Assembly (NCBI GenBank): GCA_033296885.1
Contig: MU863926.1
Coordinates: 178,034-242,033, forward strand
Direction: 5' to 3'
Source of the DNA: Triangularia verruculosa
Lineage: Eukaryota; Ascomycota; Sordariomycetes; Sordariales; Podosporaceae
Length of the DNA: 64,000 nucleotides
Under the pieces are notes generated by a model. It was not told the origin of the DNA. It ran no database searches and worked only from the letters and a program-made list of their open reading frames with translations. This document shows positions 19,324 through 29,900 of this stretch, in pieces; position 1 is the stretch's first letter; every line of letters starts with the position of its first letter. The position numbers and the translations under genes are program-made.

Positions 19324-20648
19324 CCTCTCCCCACCGATGCCACGACACGGCCTTGAGGAAACCCTGAGAAAATGAAGCATTTCTAAAGTAACCCTACATT
19401 TCTTGGCTTCATGATCATCCCGGTCCGTCGAGACGATCAGGGTCGCCAAGGGCACGCCAAGCAGCCAGTTTGGCTGTCCAAAAGCAGAACCACGTATCAA
19501 GACCACCGCCTGGGGTCATGATGCGGAATTCAGCTCACAGGGGCACGAGGCCTCGCGAAACACTGATGAAAAGGCCAATCTGACTGGCAGTCCAGAATCT
19601 GGTCGAAAATAGGTATTTATGTAATAGCCATCTGTACCGCTGCCTTTTCTTGCCCAACTGGGTTATCTTGTACGTTATACAGTGGAGCCTCTGTCTAAGC
19701 CAAGAAAGGGGGATTAAAGCAGATCTGGACTTGGCCCTCCAGGCCTCTTGACTCGAGACCTCTCAACTCCCATGCTTTTGATTTCCAGTTATTCTTCTCT
19801 GGTATCCTCTTTTGCATATCTTTTTCCTTTCTGTCGTTGGTTGGTTCAGGCATCCGGCTGAATTCCGTTCTTCATTCGTCACCGCCTACTCTGTACAAAA
19901 CACACAACGCAACTCGGCATCTTCGGCATCTTTCCACACTTTCTCCTCCTCCCCATGGCGTTCAATACTACAAACCACCATGCGTGCATGGTCAGCAAGG
20001 GAGTGACGTTGGCCCGTCCTTTGTCTGGCCGAGGCAAAAAAGTCGTCTCGTAAAAAAAACTGGCGGCGCCACGAATACGACGGTTGCCCAATCACGCTCG
20101 TTTTGTTTGGCGAGCTGAACTTCACCCAGCATGGAGAGCCAGGATCTCACTCGCGCCACTATTCATTAATGGTCTTGGCTCGAGAGCTGAAAGACGGAGG
20201 AATTCCGCACTTGTCGTGGGGGAGGGCTTGTGTATAAGAAGACGAGGTTTCGCTCCTGTTCTCTCTCCCTCTCCAGGTGTTGGGTTTACTTGGGTTTCGG
20301 ATTCCTCGCGACAAAAGATGGAAAGGATTTGGTGATGGTGGACGGGTGGTAACCACTTCTCAGCTGTGGTTGCCCAATATGGAAATTCGAGATATGCCTT
20401 GCTGAATATGGGACGGGTTGGGCAAAGAATGGACGACATGAGAAAGAGCGAGGAATATAAGGAAAGGAAACGACGAGTAGTATGAAGGACAGCATATGAG
20501 TGACAGAAAGCAGGAATGGGATGGATGGTATTAAAGAGCGAGGAATAACGGGTATGGGAGGATGAGAAGGGGAAGCTCAGGAACGCAGTATGGTCGATAA
20601 ATCCGCCTCAGCTACCCGATGATACCGACATACCCCGACGACACGCCA
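19324..20648. other. Convergent intergenic region
   Basis: 1.3 kb between two converging genes. No protein-like ORF is seen. The word GAGCGAGGAATA occurs twice (near 20447 and 20537), probably a local duplication. The rest appears to be 3' UTRs and non-coding sequence. Confidence 0.45.
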
Positions 20649-21572
20649 TCACTCGCCCTTCCCATTCGACTCGACCTTCCGTATCCTCCTCAACACCCCA
20701 ATCGCCAACCACCTCTTCCGCACGCTGATATCCTCCACCCCACGATCCCAAACCCATTCCCTCTCCTCCCCGTCACAGTCCCGTTCCCACAGCCTCTCCA
20801 CCTCCAACCCTTCCTCCGCCAGCGCCTCCCTCTCGAAAAACCCCCTCATCTTATTTCGTCCCGTATGAAACCCCGAAACAACCCACGCCCTCGCCCCTTC
20901 ACCCTCCTTCATGAACCACCCAATCGATTTCCTCAGGTTCGCATGCTCCCACGGCATCCAAAGACAATCCGCCACGATCACCCTGTCAGCCTTGTGTTTA
21001 TTCCCCTCCGCCAGCGGCGTGTCCAGCTGCCCCCAGACATGACCCCCAACGACCGCCTCCTCGAGCCGATACCTCCCCTTCACCGCATTTTTCTCATCCA
21101 CACCCCTGCGAACGTTTTCCTCTAGCGTCTCGATGATGAGCGGAGCAGGATAATCCGTCACAACCACCCTTTTACTCCCCAGCAATCCCCCCATGATGCT
21201 CGGCAACGCCGTCCCGGCACCCAGCTCGACACTGCTCAGCCCCGTGAGATCAAAGTGCTTGACCTCACCGCCCAATCCAGACCAGGGTATTGTCACACCC
21301 AACGTCCCGGCTTCGATCAGCTCGGCGAGCATCAGCGAGCTATTCCAGAGGTAGTGGGAGAACAGATGCCGGTCCTTCTCCTCTGTGACCTTGGCGAGGG
21401 CGAATTGCAGCTGCTTGGGCAGGTGGGGGGAGGTGTACAGCAGCCCGTGGTCGGCGTCGCCGTGCTGGTTGGTGACGTCGTCTGGGAAGATGATGCCTAG
21501 TGAGGAGGAGAGGTAGTCTTCTGGGTCGGTGGTGACGGGGCCGGTGAGGGCTATACGGGAGGTGAGGGCCAT
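20649..21572 (-). CDS. Seven-beta-strand methyltransferase, Efm7/nicotinamide N-methyltransferase-like
   Basis: A SAM-dependent methyltransferase of family 16, 307 residues, single exon. The open frame runs to 21623, but the first ATG is at 21570-21572 (A-rich leader, then ATGGCC), giving MALTSRIALTG. Motif W-N-S-S (HYLWNSSLMLAE, about 73-84), SAM-binding VELGAGTALPSI (115-126), the acidic strand end VVVTDYP (136-142) and ADCLWMPWEH later in the chain are family hallmarks. Fungal members are often annotated as nicotinamide N-methyltransferase; in yeast the relative Efm7 methylates the N-terminus and Lys of elongation factor eEF1A. Which substrate applies here cannot be told from sequence alone. 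Confidence 0.88.
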   Translation of the reverse strand: MALTSRIALTGPVTTDPEDYLSSSLGIIFPDDVTNQHGDADHGLLYTSPHLPKQLQFALAKVTEEKDRHLFSHYLWNSSLMLAELIEAGTLGVTIPWSGLGGEVKHFDLTGLSSVELGAGTALPSIMGGLLGSKRVVVTDYPAPLIIETLEENVRRGVDEKNAVKGRYRLEEAVVGGHVWGQLDTPLAEGNKHKADRVIVADCLWMPWEHANLRKSIGWFMKEGEGARAWVVSGFHTGRNKMRGFFEREALAEEGLEVERLWERDCDGEEREWVWDRGVEDISVRKRWLAIGVLRRIRKVESNGKGE

Positions 21573-23131
21573 TTTTTTCTTCTTCACCGAGTTTATGTGA
21601 AAAGGTAAGGTAAGTAACGGCAAGGTGAGTGTCTTGAATTGGTAAGTTGGTTGAAAATGCAGGTCGATGACAAAGATGATGAAAGTCGGACCAGACTCTC
21701 AATGTTGGTATATATCAACAAACAGCCCCACTCCACTTGAAAGATGGAAGCTCACGGAACCCACACACCTTGAAGCGTTCATCCCGACTGTTCCATCGGA
21801 TGTTGGTGGGGTGGTTAAATTGTGGAGGGGTAGCTTTGCTAAACAGCCGTGGGAACCCGCGCGCCCACTACTAATAGAAACGCTTATCGGTGGGTGGTGT
21901 GACATGATGGGATTTGATAAGTGCATTCGCTTGCGCATGGTTATGACAGTTCAAGCCGGTGAGTTCTGGAGTACTTCAGGTACCTAGCAGATCATATCAA
22001 TTTATTTCAATCAGTATAAACACCCTATAATTTCCAAAGTCTTGTCCATTTTTGAGTCTCACTTGTCTCTGCTGTATTGGGTTGGCTCAAAGACACCGGA
22101 TGCTCACATCAAACAGATATCACGGAGCAGCGTGGAGAATACATCTCTCGCTCCTCACCACCACCACCACAAGACATGATCACATTCATCACAAATACTT
22201 CGCAACGGGCAAAACAATTAAGACTCATCATTAACACTACTCATATTGATCTGTTGCCCCTCCATATAATACTGCCCCAAGTTATATCCATCCCCAACTC
22301 ATGACCTTCCCAGACAAGAACTACTTAATCATTGCAAGACATACACTCTTCACAGCAAGCCAGACCAAAAAAAGTGACAGCAATAAGTGATAATTGTAAA
22401 TACTAACATAAGCAACGGACTTTTCTTTCCCGTAATCTTTCTCGCATCTGTGACTGACTGGACAAGAAATACACACACAACACATAAACCCAACTCAACC
22501 CCCTCCACTCGAAAAAAAATCCAAAGTGATGGTCAAGAATACATGAAAAGAAAAACTAAAGTGGTGTTGAGAACAATGTGGGTATCATCGTTGGTTGTGA
22601 GAGCTTAAAAAAAACAAAACAAAAAGTGGGCGAGCAGGGAGTGTGTCGGTGTGTGTGTGTGTGTGTGATCTTCTTCCCATCCTCCTCAACCCCCTTGCCA
22701 GCCAGTCCACAACAGTCCGGTATATATGTTGTTAGTTTTTTTTTGAGTTCCTTTCACCCCCCATTCCCGATCCGTTTGATATCTTTCGTTTCAGTCATTA
22801 AGGTGACCCGATCCTTATCCATGTCCCTTGTCCTGGGTAAAAAGAAAAGGTGAGAAAAAGAAAAAGTAATAGCACAGAGAGAAGGAAAAAGTAATAGTGT
22901 GATTGCGCTTTGGCTCATGTCCCCTTGGTTTGCCGTGTTGTCCCAGCCCAACCGATTGCCCAAAACGCCGCGTGTATTGTATAATCCTTGTAGATTCCCA
23001 AAGCCCATATGTAAAGAGGTAGCCCCTCTATGTCCAACAGCCCAGTAGGAGACACAATGTTCAGATGATGGTGTGATTAGGTGTTGTTATGTTATAAACA
23101 TCAAGTGAAATGAGGCTAGTAAAGTCGGTAT
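21573..23131. other. Intergenic region with a (GT)n run
   Basis: Contains the promoter of the methyltransferase gene and, to the right, the likely long 3' UTR of the C2H2 regulator. An uninterrupted (GT)n tract lies at 22649-22667. No gene is supported; ORFs of 60-106 codons lack protein-like composition. Confidence 0.5.
22649..22667. repeat. (GT)n microsatellite
   Basis: Nineteen nucleotides of uninterrupted GT dinucleotide repeat, in the presumed 3' UTR or downstream region of the C2H2 regulator. Confidence 0.9.
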
Positions 23132-25549
23132 TTATTGAGCAACGGTGGTTTGTGGTTCGGGGGCGGTGAAGGTGAGCATTTGCTTGAGCTGCTCCTCAGT
23201 AGGGTCATCGGAAATCCAGGGGCCCTTCTCCTCCTCGGTCGCGTTGAGGAAGCCTTCGGCACGCTTGAGTGTTTGCATGTCGAGGTCGGTGACGTATGAC
23301 TTGCCGTCAGAGAGCTTGATGCGGACTTCTTGCTCAGTGGAGAGCATCATGTCATCCTTGGCCAGGCGGCGGGGCCCCTCAAAGACGGCCATGACGCGCT
23401 TCTTCATGGTCATTTGTCCCTTGTCAAAGCCCCATGAGGAAGGGTAATCGCGCCTGTTCTTGCGACCCCGGGTCTTTGTGGGCAGGGTAACACCACCGCG
23501 CGAGTGTGTAAGTCCGCGAGACTTTTGCACGCCGTTGGGTGGGTTGCCGCCCTTTCTCTTGGTGGGCGATCCCTTGAGACCACGACCCATCTTGAACTCG
23601 TCGTCAAGGTCGCCATCATCCATATTCTCATCCTCATCCTCGCCATCCTCGCCCTGGACCATGGTGGTCGTTGGGAGGTTATTCTTCTCCAAAGTATTGT
23701 GTACATCACGATCGTTCTCAACTTCAGCTAGTCGCTTGGCGTTGATCGCCTCAGCTGGGTCCTCTTGCTGAACAATGCGAAGCACGCAGTCGTCAAGATG
23801 CTCGTAGAAGTCCTGGGCATTGCTGAATGTTTGCGAGCAAGTAGAGCACTTGCCAGTAGCGTCAGGAGCATATCCGGTCAACTTCTTGTTGCCGTTGTTT
23901 CCGGCAGCCGCCTTCTTCCGGCTGTTGGGCGGTGTTTGCTCGACACCGTGGACGGCTGTCAAGTGGCGCTTGAAGACATCGGCGCGGTTAAACGACTTCT
24001 CGGCCGCTGAGCCAGACCCGGGGCAGAAGCCACAGACCATGGTGCCCTTGTAATGTGTCAGGGTGTGTCTGTTCTTGTCATACTTTCTCGCGAACCCCTT
24101 GATATGATATTCGCACGTAGTGATGGGGCACTTCTCGGGGCGCTCCTCTTGGTGAGTGAGCATGTGCGCCTTGAGGTCCTTGAACACCTTGCCGCACTCA
24201 GCATGGGGGCACCTTTGCTTCTCCTTAAACTCATCGCCGCTGAATTGCTGTTCGCCCGAGTAGTTGGAGTGGAAAGAAACGAGGCTTGGTCTTCTTTGCG
24301 CCTCTACTGGTGGCGGGAATGGCGAGTATGGCTGGTATGTGTTATGCATGAAGGGCGAAGTGCTGCCGGTCCGCAGTTGTGGGGAAGCAGACAGAGCAGG
24401 AGAAGCGGGATATGCAGAAGTGGGTTGCGCCGAATATGGCTGCTGTTCATAACCAGACATGGTCATTGGTCTCGCGTCTGGGTGGATCAAAATAGGATCT
24501 GCAACAGGCGGACGCTTCGAGTTAGCAAGGCCGCCATACGTTAAGAGATGCGTCTGCGACAGAGGAAACCAACAAGAATTCTGAAGAGGAGGAACAAAAT
24601 GCCCGCTGGACTGGGCGAAAAAAGGAGAAGAAAGGAGACGGTTGGTAGGAGTCGTCGGGCGAGCCGTAGGACTGCCCCCCAGCGGTGGACTGCTCCATGC
24701 TGGGAGTTGAGGAGACGAAAATGAAGAAGTAGAAGAAGCAGGAGACGCGAAGACAGGCCCAGAGGCCGCCGAAGAGGTACAAGAAGAAGCAGAGGCAGCT
24801 GAAAGGGAAGGTGTATGATTGATCATTGATGATGTAGTCACGACAGACTGAGCCAGACGCGTATCGACGGCGAGACAAGAAGAAGCTGCCCCTGGGGCCT
24901 TGGGTGCAACAATGGTAGAGCCAGATTCGCAAGAAACCGAGGAAGAGATGGAGCCGCACGAACCACGGGCTTGGTGTCGCGGGCTCCAACCCGGGCGAGA
25001 AGAAAGACAAGAAGATGACCTAGGGATCTGTGATAACTCACCAACAAAGCCTGGTGTTTTGCCGCTGGGATACTCGAAAGCCTGGTTGTACTCATCACCA
25101 TAGACGCCGGGCGCGTATGAGTATTCGCTGCCGGGGAGGTGAAAGTCGCTTGCGTCGACGATGCCCGGGGTAACCCCAAGTCCGTGGGGGCCCGTGGCCC
25201 ACTCAGGGATCGGCGCCATTTGGCCGTGACTCGAATTTGGCGAGCCAGCGTTGGAGGAAGAGGCGCTGATGCTCAAATCTGAAGCTGGTACTCGCAGGTC
25301 GCTGTCGTCAGGATACATGCCCGGTGATGATCTCTCGTGGTTGGGGTTGTGGCTGAACATGTATGGGGTCTCGGTGGCGTACATGGCTCCATGCTCATAG
25401 CCCATTGTCGTCGGGAACTCGTGCGATGATCTGGAGTAGGCGCTGTAGGGCTCCGGTGAAAGGCCCAGGTCCATGGGCGCCGAAAAGTGAGGGGGTTCGG
25501 GGTAGCTCATGCTGTAGTCTTCGACCTCGTGGTGGCCGTTTGCTTCCAT
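23132..25549 (-). CDS. C2H2 zinc-finger transcription regulator
   Basis: The ORF is 805 residues, starting MEANGHHEVEDYSM with a CCATGGAAG context. The first 430 residues are low-complexity, rich in Ser, Pro, Tyr and Ala, as in fungal activation regions. Zinc fingers follow: about 444-464 (C-x4-C-x9-H-x3-H), 469-496 (KCPITTCEYH to HTLTH), 501-533 (MVCGFCPG to HLTAVH) and a weaker one with C-x2-C at about 565-586. An acidic stretch (EDGEDEDENMDDGDLDDE) and a basic stretch (TRGRKNRRD) come next, then a conserved-looking end. An acceptor-like site (CTAAC then GTTGCAG, near 24504) and a GTGAGT donor-like site near 25040 are in frame, so part of the Ser-rich region could be a retained or alternative intron. 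I cannot name an orthologue. Confidence 0.85.
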   Translation of the reverse strand: MEANGHHEVEDYSMSYPEPPHFSAPMDLGLSPEPYSAYSRSSHEFPTTMGYEHGAMYATETPYMFSHNPNHERSSPGMYPDDSDLRVPASDLSISASSSNAGSPNSSHGQMAPIPEWATGPHGLGVTPGIVDASDFHLPGSEYSYAPGVYGDEYNQAFEYPSGKTPGFVGELSQIPRSSSCLSSRPGWSPRHQARGSCGSISSSVSCESGSTIVAPKAPGAASSCLAVDTRLAQSVVTTSSMINHTPSLSAASASSCTSSAASGPVFASPASSTSSFSSPQLPAWSSPPLGGSPTARPTTPTNRLLSSPFFAQSSGHFVPPLQNSCWFPLSQTHLLTYGGLANSKRPPVADPILIHPDARPMTMSGYEQQPYSAQPTSAYPASPALSASPQLRTGSTSPFMHNTYQPYSPFPPPVEAQRRPSLVSFHSNYSGEQQFSGDEFKEKQRCPHAECGKVFKDLKAHMLTHQEERPEKCPITTCEYHIKGFARKYDKNRHTLTHYKGTMVCGFCPGSGSAAEKSFNRADVFKRHLTAVHGVEQTPPNSRKKAAAGNNGNKKLTGYAPDATGKCSTCSQTFSNAQDFYEHLDDCVLRIVQQEDPAEAINAKRLAEVENDRDVHNTLEKNNLPTTTMVQGEDGEDEDENMDDGDLDDEFKMGRGLKGSPTKRKGGNPPNGVQKSRGLTHSRGGVTLPTKTRGRKNRRDYPSSWGFDKGQMTMKKRVMAVFEGPRRLAKDDMMLSTEQEVRIKLSDGKSYVTDLDMQTLKRAEGFLNATEEEKGPWISDDPTEEQLKQMLTFTAPEPQTTVAQ

Positions 25550-26926
25550 GGAGTGCGTTGTTGTGATGTGCTCAGGCTAGAGAAGCAAAAATGGCGTCAG
25601 TCGAGCTGCCTCGTGGCAGCGCGTGGGCTTTCAAGGACGGACCTCTTGTGCTCCTGCTACTTTTATGTAGGTGTGTTTGTCGATCTCTCCTTCCCACTTC
25701 TTCTTCAGTAGAGACGCTGCGCCTTGGTGAGTGGAACGAGTGTGTGTCCTTGTCGGAGACGGCCCGTCGCGATGGGCTGGTGATGCAGGCCGGAGCTGTG
25801 CTGCAAAGCACTTTGGATCCGGGGGTTTGGATTTGGATGTTTGACACGGGATGAGGTGCACCGGTGGATGTTTTTGGGCGGGGGGGATGAGGATTCTAAA
25901 TACCCCCCCATGGGCATCTTGCAGGCCCAAGAGGTGGTGGAGGCATCGATCTCCAGTAGTGTACGGTCCCCAGCCAGAAAGAGGCTGTGGTCTGTTCACG
26001 AATTGCAGGGGACAGGGGCCATTGGGCAGGGGGCATGGAGCAGGGGGGCTCCACTGGACTGGACGGGACGGGAGTGTACTTGGGCAAATGGATGGTGACA
26101 TGAGGCTGGGTACATCAGAGAGTACAAAAGGTACAAGAGACTTGGGGGGATGGGTTCCCTCTGGGTCCTGCGTGATTCCGGCCCTCTGGTTGGCCAACGA
26201 CAAAGACAGGGGTTAGCGAGTGTCGGCGGAGACCTCGAGGCTTGGTGCGTGCTTGCAGAGTGCAGCGACAACACAGGACACCAGTGGGACTTTTCCCTTT
26301 CCTCGAGAAGCGGGAGGACACCACGTTCCCTCCCCATGAAAACAGTGTCTCTCCCAAGACTATCCCGTGGTGAAGAGGAATGCAAGACAAGCGCGCAACA
26401 GAGACAGAGAGACAGCTGGGCCCGAAGAATGGACCAGCCGCGACCATGGTCGGCCATGTCCTTCCCGCGAGAATCATAGAAACTGTTTCTTTCCTCGTCC
26501 TGATCAGGTTACTCTGCCCCCCACACACCTGCCCTTGACCACCTCTCCCGTGGTGTGTTCTGGACTCTGAGCTTGTTTGGATTATTGGAAGCAGCCCGAG
26601 CAATGCCATCCGTCAAGGCCCTGCTATCAAAGCCGGTGGCATGGCTGCATCGCCCATATACGCTATTTTTTATCAGGACCCTTCTTTGTTGTTATCGAGA
26701 TTCTGCTGTCGGCGTAGGGGGCTTCCGGGGGGACATGTTCCTCTTCGCAAAAAAGAATGAATGTTCGGAAGCGAGACACGATGGTGTTTCTCATGGAGTG
26801 ACGGTAGCGCTGTGTGCTTCCTCTTGCCAGCGAAGATTTGCTTCTGTTTCCCCTTGAGGCACAAGTATACTGTAGCAGCTTACATGCGGCCATCCCGGCC
26901 GCAGCAACTACCGCCAAGCTTTGATT

Positions 26927-26937
26927 CCCCTTAGGGG
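26927..26937. promoter_or_regulatory. Inverted pair of stress-response-like elements
   Basis: CCCCT-T-AGGGG: two copies of the STRE core (AGGGG) in opposite orientation with one base between, about 1.4 kb upstream of the C2H2 regulator's start codon. STREs bind Msn2/Seb1-type zinc-finger factors in fungi. Occupancy is inference; the motif is short. Confidence 0.3.
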
Positions 26938-29900
26938 GGTGCTTGGACGATGAGATGTGAGGAGTTTGCCTTTACGACAAGATAGGGAGTCGGGGGAGAC
27001 ACACGCTCCACTCTGTCGCTGTCCCTGTGGCTGTCGTACAACGAAAGACTTGTCTCACGGCCCATACGCCGTTTTGGGAGTCAGAGCATGTGCTTTTCCC
27101 CTCATTCTCCCCATCACCCCCCTCTCGCCGTCGACGGGGCGTGACCCTTCTTTGCAAGCATCACGTCTTGTAGATTGCTCCACTGCAAAATGTCGGCCAA
27201 GCGATGGTCGGCGACCGGCCACAGGACAACCGGCACAGAGCGCAACACGGGCATTACGGAATCCCTGGTGGCCCCGATGTGGACCTTTGGCTGCGATCAC
27301 GATTCGCGATCTGACCAAGAGAGAAGGTAATATCACCAACTGCCGTGGTATCGTGGAGGCTCTGGCCGCGCCGCAGGTCCCGGTGTATCGCAGCATGTAG
27401 AAATACGTCAAAATGCTAGTGTAGATGGTTTAAAAAAAGATATTTTTATTCCATCTTCCCCATTTGTTGCTGTGCTGCGGGTAGCTGCTGCGCATTCTCC
27501 CCCTCCGACGACGAACCTCCTACCGGGAAAGCAGCCGTCTGATGATTAAGCCAGCTGTGCAGCAGCTTCATCTCATCCCCTCCAGCACACAGTGGCTTGA
27601 CTGCCCTGAGCAGCCAATAGGAAGCTCAGACCTGTGTGTGGGGATGATGTGCAATGTGCTGTGCATGCTCGAAAATAAAGTGCACAGCCTTATCTGCATC
27701 CGCATTGGGTAGAGCTGTCTTGCCAGAAGGAGGGGAAAAGCAAGGGAAATCTAAGTGTACAACTTTTTGTGCAGCAAATCGTGGCTTGACGTATGCACCT
27801 ATGCCAACGCTACCCCTCGACCTGGGATGTCCTGTGCTGTGTGGGTGTGCACAGCGCTCTTGGCATCTGCTTGACCTTGAACTTCGACCTAGGAACCGTT
27901 GAAACCAACAATTCTCACTACCTCCATACGAAGCGGCGGCGTGTGAGGGTTACCATGAATATGTCTTGTACTGCAAAGAATCGGCATGTGTTCTTGTGTC
28001 CTGTACCCTCGTGCCTGTCCTCCTTTTCGTCCGTCTTCGCCCACTTGGCCGCATGTCAAACCGAAGCCGGAACTTTGAAAGATCCTACCTTATGACATAA
28101 ACTATCATGAACCGTTAGGTGCCACGGTAGAGCCTGCGTGGTCAGCGGCAAATATGTGAAAGGGGCTGGTGAGATATTAAAGTGCAAGACATGATAAGCA
28201 GTCCTATGATGCAAGCATGTTGCTTGCCGTGAAGGCGGGGAAAAAGAGGTCGAATTTCTTGGAAGCTCGTGTTCGTTCGGCCGAGGGTGTCTCCTAAAGG
28301 TAAATCGACGCAAATGTCAGGAGAAAAACTTCTTACATAGATCCGGCGCCGGCGCGGAGATGTCACGGTCGTGGTCTCAAACTTGGGAGCACCCGAAAGA
28401 AATAAAATGGCCCACCAAAACAAATGAGAGGCCGGATAATGCGGGTGTGACGGGTTGACAAGATGGAAGCCATGTTGCCGGCTGCGGAACCGTCCACTCG
28501 CCATTCCCGTATTTCGTCCAGTGGATTCTTTTTGTCCGTGCCTTTCTGACCAAACACGTGGGGTATCTTGATCTCCGAGCGTTGACGGCTTCTCTGAAGC
28601 ATTTTCTGGGTAGCTTTTGATCGGAAATTGGTGATCAAAAAGGGACTGTGATGTGACTGATACTAGAAAAGCATGTGTGAGAAATGCCAAGAACAGAATG
28701 ATGGCGAGTTTGGTATCCAGGGTTGGGGGCGACCAATTGCCACGGTTTGATCAGCGTTTCCCGCCATGTTTGTTTGAGGCCAAGCTTTTTAGCGCAAAGT
28801 GTAATGTGGTATCAAGATGACATATCGATGCCAAGATGATATTTGCTTTCAACGTCAACAGACAGCAGGTCAGCGCACGATTGGAACGCTCCCATATTGC
28901 AGTTGTCATGGATGAATCAATGTATCAAGCGGGACAGCGAAATTTCCCAATGCACGCCGTTTTCAGCAACAGCAGTGATGCGTACCTATTCCATAATCTG
29001 CACCATCGGATCGAGTTGCACAACCGGCGATCCGGGGCGACCCACTGGATCTCGTTTGGTTGACAATCATATAATCGGCGGAAACCATAGGTCTATCTGG
29101 TTCGACAGCCTTTGTCGAGTGGCACGACACACCCTATTTTGTAGGTAGGCCCTATGTCATCGTGTGTCGGCCGGGACGAAGGGCCCCAGACATTAGGGCC
29201 ATTCGGGGCCAGCGGAAAGCGGCACAGTGTCTCTGATAAAAGAGTGTACCGGAAGCTGTTGTGGATCGGGTATTAGAAGTACATAGGACCCTGATGTTTC
29301 GCCCTGTTTATTAGAAGTAAATCGTGACCACATTTATTAACGGCATAAGGTCTGTGGTCGATAAGCCCGACCATCACATTCCATGACTGTGAAAATCATA
29401 TAGACGAAGACTAGTTTGGTCTACTCGACTGGTTGTCGGTATCGCAGGTGCTAGCAACGTCATGGACAAATGGCATGAGTGCGAAAATTGGGGAAACCTC
29501 AAAGTTCCAATGACGCCCAAACAAGTCTTGGCGTGGCTGAGTCGGCATGATCCACCTTTCCGTGGCTTATTGGCCTCTTTACGGCTGCCGCGGGGCGGGA
29601 CCTTTGTCTGTCCCGGAACTGTGGGGAAGCTTCAAAAGGTAAAATCCAAAAAAAGACACGGCTTCGGGGGGCGGTGCAACCCTTGGGGTCGGGACCAGTC
29701 AAAGCAGAGACAACGTTGCTACATACTATTGAATTTCATTCCAAGCGATCCATGTGTCTTTCCTTCGGCTCACCATCACTACGGGCCTGATCTTAGCTCT
29801 TTGCATACCGACAGAGTGGGTTCCCGTCGTTCGAGGTGAGATTTCCTACTAGCCCTACCGACTGCAACAGTACTAGTCAGGCGAGATAGAGGAGCTCTCA

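Noticed and set aside
28142..28690. 182-codon leftward ORF with a hydrophobic start
   Set aside because: The first 18 residues could pass as a signal peptide, but the rest is compositionally random and no splice partners or motifs were found.
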